This document shows, piece by piece, positions 40,054 to 47,411 of a stretch of 64,000 nucleotides of DNA (position 1 is its first letter; the number at the start of each line of letters is the position of its first letter). The notes below the pieces were generated by a model that saw nothing but the letters and a program-made list of their open reading frames with translations, was not told the origin of the DNA and did not search any database. Origin of the DNA: Sulfitobacter sp. OXR-159 (GTDB lineage: Bacteria; Pseudomonadota; Alphaproteobacteria; Rhodobacterales; Rhodobacteraceae); contig NZ_CP139707.1 in the NCBI RefSeq assembly GCF_034377145.1, positions 2,678,501 to 2,742,500 on the forward strand. The letters are read 5' to 3'. Position numbers and translations under genes: made by a program.

Positions 40054-40111
40054 GGTATTTTACCGTTTGATAAAATAATTTACCTGTCAAGCTTCTCCTG
40101 ACCCTAGGTCA
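40054..40111. promoter_or_regulatory. Dyad-rich divergent promoter region upstream of the BMP gene
   Basis: TATTTTA (40056) and TAAAATA (40071) form an inverted repeat with an eight-base centre. GGTATTTTACC at 40054-40064 is itself an inverted repeat. The minus strand has a perfect -35-like TTGACA (40085-40090), but the following spacing to a -10 is not ideal. A further inverted repeat TGACC-CTA-GGTCA is at 40099-40111. These sites could bind a repressor of the BMP operon or of the divergent aminotransferase gene. Confidence 0.4.
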
Positions 40112-40207
40112 GCCCAAGCTTTTCCGAATACGCGCGGTGTGCTGATTATTGTGGCAGTCAGCAAGCGAAGCGGTAAATAGGGTCGACCCCAAGGATCGGA
40201 TTCTACG

Positions 40208-41542
40208 ATGAGCCATGTATTGCACCGTAACCTGCGCGCCACGCAACCTGTGATCGTGCGCGGAGAGGGAAATTTCCTTATTGATGACAAGGGGAAACGC
40301 TATCTGGATGCCTGCGGCGGCGCTGCGGTGTCGAGCCTTGGACATGACAATGCCGCCGTGCGCGCCGCTGTCGCCGCGCAGATGGACCAGCTCGCCTTTG
40401 CGCATACCGGCCTCTTCACCAATACCCCGGCAGAGGCTTTGGCCGACCATTTGATTGCCCGCGCACCTGAGGGCACCGGCGAAGGGCGGGTGATGTATCT
40501 GGGCAGCGGGTCCGAGGCGATGGAAGCGGCGCTGAAGCTCGCGCGGCAGTATCATCTGGAGCGGGGCGACAAAGCGCGGGCGAAGATCATCGCGCGCAAG
40601 CCCAGCTATCACGGCAACACGCTCGGCGCGCTGGCGGTGGGCGGCCATGCCGGACGCCGCGCGCCCTTTGCGCCGATGCTGATGGATGTCGAACATATCG
40701 ACGCGGCCTATGCCTACCGCCTGCAACGCGAGGGCGAGAGCGAGACGGATTTCGCGCAACGCTTGGCGGATCAGTTGGAGACGCGGATCGTTGAACTGGG
40801 GCCGGAGACAGTCGCCGCCTTTGTGGCTGAGCCGGTGGTGGGCGCATCGCTCGGCTCACAACCCGCGCCTGCGGGGTATTTCAAGCGGGTGCGTGAGATT
40901 TGTGACCGCCACGGCGTGCTGCTCATCGCCGACGAAGTGATGTGCGGCATGGGGCGGACGGGAAGCCTTTTCGCGTTGGAGCAGGAAGGTATCTGTGCCG
41001 ACATCACCACCATGGCCAAAGGCCTCGGCGCGGGCTACCAGCCCATCGCGGCGGTGATGGCCCGCGAAAGCGTGATCGACGCGATCATGGCGGGCAGCGG
41101 CAATCTGTGGAACGGGCATACCTATATGTCGCACGCCGTGGCGACGGCGGGGGCGCTGGCGGTGCTGCAAGAGGTCGAGAGCCGCGATTTGCTGAGCGCG
41201 GTGCGCGCGCGGGGGCGGCAGTTGGAAACGGCGCTGCGCGAGCGGTTCGGCCAGCATGCCCATGTCGGTGACATTCGCGGGCGCGGGTTGTTTTGGTCCA
41301 TCGAACTGGTGGCCGAGCGTGACAGCAAGACGCCCTTCGACGTCAGCCGCAACCTTGCGGGCAAGATTCAACGCGCGGCGATGGAGGCGGGGATGATCTG
41401 CTATCCGTCGCAGGGCTGTGCTGATGGTACTGTGGGAGATCATGTGTTGCTGGCCCCGGCCTTCACCTCGCCGCCCGAGGAGATCGAGATGACCGTCGAA
41501 ATGCTCGGCACGGCAGTGGATCAGGTGATCGCGGAGGGCTGA
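40208..41542 (+). CDS. Class III pyridoxal-phosphate aminotransferase
   Basis: A 444-residue fold-type I transaminase. The PLP-lysine is Lys271 in TTMAKGLGAGYQP, and the cofactor-binding GSGSEAMEAALKLARQYH and IADEVMCGMGRTG are typical of omega-amino acid and beta-alanine/pyruvate enzymes. Substrate is uncertain. It is divergent from the nucleoside transporter operon, and pyrimidine breakdown yields beta-alanine, so a role in that route is possible but not shown. Confidence 0.88.
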   Translation: MSHVLHRNLRATQPVIVRGEGNFLIDDKGKRYLDACGGAAVSSLGHDNAAVRAAVAAQMDQLAFAHTGLFTNTPAEALADHLIARAPEGTGEGRVMYLGSGSEAMEAALKLARQYHLERGDKARAKIIARKPSYHGNTLGALAVGGHAGRRAPFAPMLMDVEHIDAAYAYRLQREGESETDFAQRLADQLETRIVELGPETVAAFVAEPVVGASLGSQPAPAGYFKRVREICDRHGVLLIADEVMCGMGRTGSLFALEQEGICADITTMAKGLGAGYQPIAAVMARESVIDAIMAGSGNLWNGHTYMSHAVATAGALAVLQEVESRDLLSAVRARGRQLETALRERFGQHAHVGDIRGRGLFWSIELVAERDSKTPFDVSRNLAGKIQRAAMEAGMICYPSQGCADGTVGDHVLLAPAFTSPPEEIEMTVEMLGTAVDQVIAEG

Positions 41543-41555
41543 GCCCTCCGCCCGG

Positions 41556-42512
41556 TTACCGACCTTTGATCTGGATCGAGAAATTGCGTTGCGCCCCGGC
41601 GGGCGGGCGCGGGAAGGGTGCGGCCTGCCGGATGATGCCAAGCGCCGCTTGATCCAGCGCCGCCGACCCGGAACTGCGCGCCACCCGTGCGCCTGCCAAC
41701 TGCCCGCCCCCGCCAATGGAAAAGGCGATCACGGCGGTCCCGCGTGAGCGAACACGCGGTTTGCCGACGCGGGCGATGCGGCTCATCACTTGGCCGGGAT
41801 AGTTACTGGCCGCCGCATTGCCCGCAGGTGCTGCGGCCCGCTGACGGGTGCCGGACTGCGCGGCGTTGCCCGCACGGGCGGCGGTCTGCGCGCCCTTGGT
41901 GTTGTCGCGCTTCGCATTGCCGCGCGTGGTCTGCTTGGGCTTGGGTTTCGGCTGCGGCTTGGGCTTGGCCTTCTTGGCGGCCTCGGCGGCGCGTTCGGGG
42001 TCGCGGCGCTGCGGGCGCTGCGACAGGCGCGGCGCATCATCCTCGGCCTCGGCGGTGAGGGTCTCGACCGGCGGCACCGGGGCCGCGGCTGTGATGGTCG
42101 GCGTGGCGCTGGCGGTCTCGGGCGGGGTTTCGACCGGAGTCAGGGCGGGCAAGACGGGTGTCTGCGCCGCAGTGGTGGGAGGTGGGGCCGCGGGCATGGG
42201 CTCTGCCTTCACCGCTTGCACGGGCTCGGCGGCGGGCGTGGGCGTAACCGTTGGCGCGGGGGTCGGCGGCAGCGCCTCGGCGGTCTCCAAGGGTTCGGGC
42301 TCGGGGGTCGGCGTGATCTCTTCCACCGGTTCTGCCTCTAGAGTGCCGACGGCCATATCCTCAAACCGGGTGCCAAGCTGGGCCGCGGCAGGCGCTCCGC
42401 CGCCCGCGATCTTGGCGCTGTCGTCAATTTGCGCCAGTTGCGACACGCCCACGACAAGGCTGGCCGCGACGCCGATGGAAAGTGTTTTAGCGAGACCAGA
42501 ACGGGGGATCAT
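41556..42512 (-). CDS. tonB: TonB-family energy transducer
   Basis: A 318-residue protein with an N-terminal membrane helix (about residues 7-27), a very long Pro/Ala/Glu-rich periplasmic stretch and a C-terminal TonB domain (GKPRVRSRGTAVIAFSIGG through the final FSIQIKGR). It overlaps exbD by four bases. It transmits proton-motive energy from ExbB-ExbD to outer-membrane receptors. The substrate of the receptor is not in the window. Confidence 0.85.
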   Translation of the reverse strand: MIPRSGLAKTLSIGVAASLVVGVSQLAQIDDSAKIAGGGAPAAAQLGTRFEDMAVGTLEAEPVEEITPTPEPEPLETAEALPPTPAPTVTPTPAAEPVQAVKAEPMPAAPPPTTAAQTPVLPALTPVETPPETASATPTITAAAPVPPVETLTAEAEDDAPRLSQRPQRRDPERAAEAAKKAKPKPQPKPKPKQTTRGNAKRDNTKGAQTAARAGNAAQSGTRQRAAAPAGNAAASNYPGQVMSRIARVGKPRVRSRGTAVIAFSIGGGGQLAGARVARSSGSAALDQAALGIIRQAAPFPRPPAGAQRNFSIQIKGR

Positions 42513-42898
42513 TGCAGCGCCCTTTCGGTGACAAGCATGACGCGCTCTGCCCCGGCCCCGCGCAGCTCGCGGGTCAGCTCCACAAGGCGGCGGGCGGGCA
42601 GCGCGCGGTCAGGCAGCAGCCGCACGGTGTCGCGCTCTTCTTCGGGGAGCGCGTCGATGAATTCAGCCACGCTGGCGCGGTCTTGGCCTGCGAATGTCAT
42701 GCGGCCATCGGCATGGACCACCAGCGCGTTGGGCGGGGCGCGGCCCTCAAGCTCGTGGGTTTCGACGAGGTTGAGATCGGAATCCAGCGGCTGCGACAGG
42801 GTGCCTGCGACCATAAAGAAGACCAGCATCAGAAAGACGATGTTGATCAGCGCGATGGTCGGTTCGCGTTGCGGTTTAGCCTTGGCGATAGGACGCAT
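42509..42898 (-). CDS. exbD: ExbD/TolR family protein (second copy)
   Basis: A 129-residue protein with one N-terminal membrane helix (IALINIVFLMLVFFMVAGTL) and a periplasmic domain with RVMLVTERAL at the end. The usual catalytic Asp of ExbD/TolR helices (as in SLIDVIF) is not seen here, where NIVFLML stands instead. It therefore may be a structural partner of the other ExbD. Confidence 0.85.
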   Translation of the reverse strand: MRPIAKAKPQREPTIALINIVFLMLVFFMVAGTLSQPLDSDLNLVETHELEGRAPPNALVVHADGRMTFAGQDRASVAEFIDALPEEERDTVRLLPDRALPARRLVELTRELRGAGAERVMLVTERALQ

Positions 42899-42900
42899 GG

Positions 42901-43278
42901 TCAGCCCTCCAGAACCGAGACGCTGAGCCCCGGCAGGGCGCGCAGCGCGATGAGCAGATCGGCCAGCGCCTGCGCCTCGACCTCGGCCCCGAGCGAGACC
43001 AGAAGCGGCGTGCCCTTCTCGGCCTCGGCCAAGGGGCTGGCGGTCAGCGCGTCGAGCGCCAGCGCATCGCCGTTGAGGCGCAGCCCCTCGGTGGTCAGTT
43101 GCAGGAAATAGGGTTTCGCCCCCGTCTCGGCCCCTGCCCCGGATGTCGCTGCGGCCAATTCGATCTCGGCAAATTTTGAGAAGGTCGAGGTTAGCATGAA
43201 GAACAACAACAGCAGAAAGATCACATCGATCAGAGAGGTCATGGAGAGGCGGTTGCGCCGCCGGCGTGGCCTAGCCAT
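42901..43278 (-). CDS. exbD: ExbD/TolR family protein (first copy)
   Basis: A 125-residue protein starting MARPRRRRNRLSMTSLIDVIF. The single helix contains the family aspartate in SLIDVIFLLLLFFML. It overlaps exbB by eight bases and precedes the second exbD by two bases, so the four genes form one transcription unit. The proton-conducting Asp makes this the active ExbD. Confidence 0.88.
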   Translation of the reverse strand: MARPRRRRNRLSMTSLIDVIFLLLLFFMLTSTFSKFAEIELAAATSGAGAETGAKPYFLQLTTEGLRLNGDALALDALTASPLAEAEKGTPLLVSLGAEVEAQALADLLIALRALPGLSVSVLEG

Positions 43279-43957
43279 GGGCTGGCCGGGGCGCGGCGGC
43301 GGCAAATTGGGTCGCGGCAGGTGTGGCGGCGGGGGCCGCGTTTTGGCCGGGGTGCAGCACGGTGAGGATCGCCTTGTCGGCGATGACGCGCTCGGTCTCC
43401 ATCCGCTGCTCCAGCCAGCTGAGCACCAGCGCGGTCGGCATGGCAACGACGAGGCCCACCGCAGTGGTCAGAAGCGCCACCCAGATGCCCCCCGCGAGGA
43501 TCGAAGGATCCACCTGCGACCCTGCGTCTTGCAAGGCGCGGAAGGCTTCGATCATGCCCAGAACCGTGCCAAAGAGGCCCAAGAGCGGGGCAAGCTGCGC
43601 CACGGAATCGAGCAGACGAAAGCCACGCTCCAGCTTGGCAAAGCGCAACTCGGCCTCGGCCTGCAAGCGCGAAGCGCCCGCGTCGGGCGCAGACATGGCC
43701 AGTTCGATCACCGGGGCGAGGTAGCTTTTCGACCGGCCCAGCGCTGAGCGTGCAGCGGCGGCATCGCCGCGCTCCCAAGCATTTACCGCTTCTGAAAGCG
43801 CCCGGTGACGGCCCACGGCGGCGGCGCGGAACTGCCATGTTTTATAAAGTGCCACGGCGAGGGTCAGCACCGCCACGGCCATGAGGATTACCACAACCGG
43901 GCCACCGGTTTCGGCAATGCCCCGCAGAGGGGTCAGCAGTTCATCCAGTTGGTTCAT
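43271..43957 (-). CDS. exbB: ExbB/MotA/TolQ family proton channel
   Basis: A 228-residue protein with three membrane segments (about residues 20-40, 120-140 and 160-180). It carries motifs of the TolQ/ExbB fold, for example LAPLLGLFGTVLGMIEAFRAL and IWVALLTTAVGLVVAMPT. It powers TonB with ExbD. It overlaps the start of the upstream small exported protein gene by one base. Confidence 0.9.
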   Translation of the reverse strand: MNQLDELLTPLRGIAETGGPVVVILMAVAVLTLAVALYKTWQFRAAAVGRHRALSEAVNAWERGDAAAARSALGRSKSYLAPVIELAMSAPDAGASRLQAEAELRFAKLERGFRLLDSVAQLAPLLGLFGTVLGMIEAFRALQDAGSQVDPSILAGGIWVALLTTAVGLVVAMPTALVLSWLEQRMETERVIADKAILTVLHPGQNAAPAATPAATQFAAAAPRPAHG

Positions 43958-44403
43958 CAGCCCAGCACCTCGATCTCGGTCCGGGTTGCCGGGGCCAGCG
44001 CGTTTTCGCAGGTGCCCGCCTCGATCCCCGCCCCGTCACAGCTTTGCGCACCGTTAAAGAGGATACGGCCAAGGTTTTCGCAGGTGGTCTGCGGCACCAC
44101 GAATTGGCGCACGCGCGGGCGGCCTACGGGCAGTTGTCCAAAGTCGAAAAGGGTCAGCCGGTTCACGGTGCCTTCGCGGTCGAACAGCACGGTTTCATAA
44201 ACGGCCTTGTCCAAGGGCGCGGAGAGGTCGTTCGTGATGAGAAAGGTCAGCTTGCAATTGGCCTCCGTGGTGTCGGCGGCGTTCAATTCGACCTTAAGCG
44301 AGGGGGCCGCTGTCGCCGCTGTGGCGGCAGGCGTCTCGGCGGCGGTACCTTGAGCTATGGTCAGGGACAGGGCCGCGAGGAACGCGGAACGAAAATGCGG
44401 CAT
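43957..44403 (-). CDS. Exported protein of the TonB operon, function unknown
   Basis: A 148-residue protein with a signal peptide (MPHFRSAFLAALSLTIAQGTAA). Family-like features in the mature part are LKVELNAADTTEANCKLTFLI, RVRQFVVPQTTCENL and two further cysteines (SCDGAG, TCENAL), four cysteines in all, suggesting two disulfides. It is the first gene of the exbB-exbD-exbD-tonB operon. I do not recognise a function; a receptor accessory is possible. Confidence 0.75.
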   Translation of the reverse strand: MPHFRSAFLAALSLTIAQGTAAETPAATAATAAPSLKVELNAADTTEANCKLTFLITNDLSAPLDKAVYETVLFDREGTVNRLTLFDFGQLPVGRPRVRQFVVPQTTCENLGRILFNGAQSCDGAGIEAGTCENALAPATRTEIEVLG

Positions 44404-44678
44404 GGGGTGGCTCCCGATGGGTTTATCTTTGATCACGGCGCACTGCTGGGGCGCCTGCCACGGCCGGGCAGAATCGTCAAAGCAGCTGTCACGCCAAGCG
44501 GAATTACTTTGTGCTGCCTAGCAAAATCGGTCAGCGGTGACAATCCTGACTTTAATACTCGGATAAAGCAATCCCTCGCTGCCCGCCTTCTGCGCAGGGA
44601 ACAGTTGCGTCGATCTGGTGTTGTGCTGCTGAAACCATCGCGCGCGGCAATATCGCCCGCGCAGAGAAGGAGGCCAGA
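44404..44678. other. Intergenic region between the TonB operon and the persulfide locus
   Basis: About 275 bases with no convincing gene. Divergent promoters for both neighbours are expected here. I saw no Fur, Irr or RirA-like site. The ribosome-binding site AAGGAGG for the DUF442 gene is at about 44668-44674. Confidence 0.6.
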
Positions 44679-45137
44679 ATGACCGACAACAGCCAGAAGA
44701 TCGCGACCATTGATCCCACGCATAATGTGGCCCTATTCACGCCGGACGCCAAAGCGCTGGAACAGGCGGCCTCTGCCGGAATGAAAACGGTGGTGAACTT
44801 CCGTGCTTCGGATGAGAAAGGCGGCCTTTCCCCGGATGAAGAACGTTTGGTCGCAGAGAAGCTGGGGCTGAACTACCTGCACCATCCGGTCACGCCCGAT
44901 ACGCTTGGCCCCGATACGGTGGACGAATTCCGCAAGTCATTGGATGACCTGCCGCAGCCCGTGTTCTTGCATTGCGCCTCGGGCAAACGGGCCGGGGCGA
45001 TGACGCTGATGGCCCTTGCGGCAGACAAGGGATGGGACGGTGACACGGCCCTGCAAGAAGGCAAATCACGCGGTATTGACCTGACCGAAGAGAAGATCGG
45101 CCAGTTGGTCAAATCCTACGCGGATAGCAAAGCATGA
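44679..45137 (+). CDS. DUF442 (rhodanese/phosphatase-like) protein
   Basis: A 152-residue protein with the loop HCASGKRAG, in which Cys99 and Arg104 have C-x4-R spacing (rhodanese/DUF442-type active loop). In other bacteria DUF442 is fused to the ETHE1-like hydrolase Blh in the BigR operon, where it handles sulfane sulfur. Here it is a separate gene 27 bases from the convergent repressor and about 1.3 kb from the metallo-hydrolase. A strong ribosome-binding site AAGGAGG precedes it. Confidence 0.87.
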   Translation: MTDNSQKIATIDPTHNVALFTPDAKALEQAASAGMKTVVNFRASDEKGGLSPDEERLVAEKLGLNYLHHPVTPDTLGPDTVDEFRKSLDDLPQPVFLHCASGKRAGAMTLMALAADKGWDGDTALQEGKSRGIDLTEEKIGQLVKSYADSKA

Positions 45138-45143
45138 AAGAGG

Positions 45144-45171
45144 CGTCCGGTTTTGCCGGACGTTTATTTTT
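45144..45171 (+). terminator. Terminator between DUF442 and the ArsR repressor genes
   Basis: CGTCCGG pairs with CCGGACG around five bases, followed by TTTATTTTT. It lies between two convergent genes and may act on both strands, but the T run favours the plus-strand gene. Confidence 0.85.
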
Positions 45172-45469
45172 GCGCGCAGTAGAGGCCGTGCAGCGTTTCC
45201 AGAACGGCCACGGCCTCCTGCCCTTTGACCCGGTAAAAGATCGTCTGCCCCGCGCGGCGACTATCGACCAACCCCGATTCTTTCAGCTTTTTGAGCTGCT
45301 GCGACATGGTGGATTGCGACAACCCGCAGGCCTGCGCCAAATCCCCAACCGAACGCTCTCCGCCCAGCAGTCGGCACAGGATCTGCAGCCGCGCCTCTGA
45401 TGCGAGCATCGTCATCAGGGCAGCCGCTCCGGCAATGTCACCGTCCAAGAAATCGTCCGAGTTTTTCAT
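45164..45469 (-). CDS. bigR: SqrR/BigR-type ArsR family persulfide sensor
   Basis: A 101-residue winged-helix repressor. It has Cys32 (in QILCRLLGG), Cys48 and Cys98 (in LYCAQK). Cys32 and Cys98 are 66 residues apart, the same spacing as the reactive pair Cys41 and Cys107 of Rhodobacter SqrR, which forms a tetrasulfide with persulfides. The recognition helix is in LSQSTMSQQLKKLKESGLV. It is divergent from the yeeE genes, and its start codon is next to the operators. Identity as persulfide sensor is well supported by context. Confidence 0.85.
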   Translation of the reverse strand: MKNSDDFLDGDIAGAAALMTMLASEARLQILCRLLGGERSVGDLAQACGLSQSTMSQQLKKLKESGLVDSRRAGQTIFYRVKGQEAVAVLETLHGLYCAQK

Positions 45470-45503
45470 ATTAGCATCATTGAATATTAGGAATTGGTAA
45501 TAT
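45468..45503. promoter_or_regulatory. Two overlapping SqrR/BigR-type operators
   Basis: ATATTA-N8-GAATAT at 45468-45487 matches an ATATTC-N8-GAATAT-type SqrR site, as I recall that motif, with one mismatch. ATATTA-N8-TAATAT at 45484-45503 is a perfect dyad that shares a half-site with the first. They overlie the start codon of the repressor gene and the promoter for the yeeE genes, which predicts autorepression and repression of the detoxification operon. Confidence 0.72.
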
Positions 45504-45508
45504 ATACT
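45480..45508 (+). promoter_or_regulatory. Sigma70-type promoter of the yeeE operon
   Basis: TTGAAT at 45480-45485 and TATACT at 45503-45508 are separated by 17 bases, an ideal layout. The two repressor dyads overlap both elements. Transcription would start near 45515, about 50 bases before the first yeeE start codon. Confidence 0.65.
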
Positions 45509-45563
45509 GAACAGCAGTCTGAGACAAGCCAGCCGCCAAGGCGGGCGCGTAAGGAGTTGAGAG

Positions 45564-45998
45564 ATGGAAACCGAATTCACACCTTGGCTGTCGCTGGGCG
45601 GCGGCGCATTGATCGGGGCCTCGGCGGTGCTGCTGATGGCGACGAACGGGCGCATCGCGGGCATCAGCGGGCTGACCTCACGGCTATTTGCGCGCAGCAG
45701 TGACGGCGAAGCGCGGGGCGTTTCGTTCTTTTTCGTGCTGGGGCTTTTGCTGGCAGCACCGCTTTGGTTGATTGTCTCGGGCGGCTGGCCGCAGCAGTGG
45801 GTGCCGTCGAACCCGCTTTTGATGGCTCTGGCCGGGCTGCTGGTCGGCTTTGGCGCGACCTATGGCAATGGGTGTACCTCGGGCCATGGGGTCTGCGGCA
45901 TCAGCCGTGGCTCGGCGCGGTCGATCGTGGCAACGGTGACCTTCATGGCAACGGCTTTCGTGACCGTGTTTGTCATGCGGCATGTGTTAGGGGCGTGA
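45564..45998 (+). CDS. YeeE/YedE family transporter half (first)
   Basis: A 144-residue membrane protein with about four helices and the motif GNGCTSGHGVCGISRGSARS, typical of YeeE/YedE (PmpA-like) proteins that move reduced sulfur compounds. It is followed two bases later by the second half. Located downstream of the persulfide operator and promoter. Confidence 0.9.
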   Translation: METEFTPWLSLGGGALIGASAVLLMATNGRIAGISGLTSRLFARSSDGEARGVSFFFVLGLLLAAPLWLIVSGGWPQQWVPSNPLLMALAGLLVGFGATYGNGCTSGHGVCGISRGSARSIVATVTFMATAFVTVFVMRHVLGA

Positions 45999-45999
45999 T

Positions 46000-46440
46000 A
46001 TGAAACAGATATTCGCCCTCCTCTCCGGCCTCGTCTTTGGCATCGGCCTTATCGTCTCTGGCATGGCGGACCCTGCCAAGGTGCTGAACTTTCTTGATGT
46101 CTTTGGCACGTGGGATCCCAGCCTCGCCTTTGTCATGGGCGGTGCCATCGCCGTGACCGCACCGGGCTTTGCATGGCTGTTCCGCAGCCGTCAGACCCCC
46201 TATTTCGACAGCACATTCCGCGTCCCCACCCGCAACGATCTTGAGCCCAAACTGCTGACCGGTGCTGCGATCTTTGGCGTGGGCTGGGGCTTGGGCGGCT
46301 TCTGCCCCGGCCCTGCGCTGACCGCCTTGCCCTTGGCGGCCAGCGGCACGTTGATCTTTGTGCCCTTCATGCTGGGCGGCATGTGGATCGCCCGCCACAC
46401 CCCTGATTTGATGACCAAAACCAAGAAAGGACCTGCCTGA
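46000..46440 (+). CDS. YeeE/YedE-related transporter half (second, DUF6691-type)
   Basis: A 146-residue membrane protein with the motifs GLIVSGMADPAKVLNFLD and LGGFCPGPALTALPLAASG, the PmpB-like half of a split YeeE/YedE carrier. The cysteine in GFCPGPAL likely contacts sulfur substrate. Its last base overlaps the next gene start by one. Confidence 0.9.
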   Translation: MKQIFALLSGLVFGIGLIVSGMADPAKVLNFLDVFGTWDPSLAFVMGGAIAVTAPGFAWLFRSRQTPYFDSTFRVPTRNDLEPKLLTGAAIFGVGWGLGGFCPGPALTALPLAASGTLIFVPFMLGGMWIARHTPDLMTKTKKGPA

Positions 46441-47357
46441 TGAGCGACCCTCTGAATACACCCGTCGTGCGCCATTCCCCTTCAACCGGTGCGGGCAGCC
46501 CCGATGTCTGGGGCATCTATGAGCCCGACACAGGCTCGATCCAATACATCTGCGCCGATCCGGCGACCAAGAAGGCCGCGCTGATTGACGTAGTCTGGAA
46601 CTTTGACCCGAAGAACTACAAGTTCAGCACCGAAAGCATGGATCAGGTCTTGGACCTTGTGAAAGAGCACGGCCTGAGCGTGGAATGGGTGCTTGATACG
46701 CATCCCCATGCGGACCACGTCATGGCTTCTGCCCATCTGAAAGAACGAACTGGCGCGCCCAATGCCATCGGCGCGCTGGTGCCTGAGATCGCCAAGATTT
46801 GGGCCGACCTCTACAACCTGCCGAACGCCTTTGACCCCGATCGCGACTTTGACCATCTGTTCGTAGAAGGCGAGACGTTTAAGATCGGTGAATTGGACGC
46901 CAAAGTGATGCTGTCGCCCGGTCACACGCTGGGGTCGATCACTTACGTCTGCGGCGATGCGGCTTTCGTGCATGACACATTGATGCAGCCCGATGCGGGC
47001 ACCTCGCGGTCGGATTTTCCGGGGGGCAAAACGGCAGAGCTTTGGGATTCGATCCAAGACATCCTCGCCCTGCCCGGCGACACACGGCTTTACATCGGCC
47101 ATGACTATGGCACCGATGACCGCAAGGAACCGACGTGGGAAGCCACGGTTGATGAGCACAAGGCCAAGAACATCCACGTCAAGGACGGCACCAAGCGCGA
47201 GGACTATATCGAGCGCCGCCAGAAGCGAGACGCGACGCTTTCGCTGCCCAATCGGATCCTTGCGGCCTTGCAGATCAACCTGCGCGGCGGGCGCCTGCCC
47301 GATGCCGAGGATGACGGCAACCACTACCTGAAATTGCCGGTTAACCGTTTCGACTAA
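46440..47357 (+). CDS. blh: ETHE1-like metallo-beta-lactamase-fold hydrolase (Blh-type)
   Basis: A 305-residue enzyme of the ETHE1/persulfide dioxygenase or Blh group. The metal motif THPHADH has His88, His90, Asp92 and His93. Later ligands are in SPGHTLGS, DTLMQPDAG and YIGHDYG. In the BigR operon the corresponding protein oxidises sulfane sulfur. The DUF442 domain often fused to it is encoded separately at 44679. A strong hairpin follows the gene. Confidence 0.88.
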   Translation: MSDPLNTPVVRHSPSTGAGSPDVWGIYEPDTGSIQYICADPATKKAALIDVVWNFDPKNYKFSTESMDQVLDLVKEHGLSVEWVLDTHPHADHVMASAHLKERTGAPNAIGALVPEIAKIWADLYNLPNAFDPDRDFDHLFVEGETFKIGELDAKVMLSPGHTLGSITYVCGDAAFVHDTLMQPDAGTSRSDFPGGKTAELWDSIQDILALPGDTRLYIGHDYGTDDRKEPTWEATVDEHKAKNIHVKDGTKREDYIERRQKRDATLSLPNRILAALQINLRGGRLPDAEDDGNHYLKLPVNRFD

Positions 47358-47365
47358 ACCAGACC

Positions 47366-47390
47366 GGGCGGCCCTTCGGGGCGGCCCTTT
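47366..47390 (+). terminator. Hairpin between blh and the SulP gene
   Basis: Two copies of GGGCGGCCC pair with each other with one G-G mismatch around a TTCG loop, followed by TTT. It may partly terminate before the SulP gene. Confidence 0.65.
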
Positions 47391-47411
47391 CCCCTTGACG
47401 GATTGCCTTAC

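Noticed and set aside
40180..40189. GGGTCGACCC palindrome before the aminotransferase
   Set aside because: A G+C-rich ten-base palindrome is expected by chance in this composition, and it has no second copy or conserved spacing.
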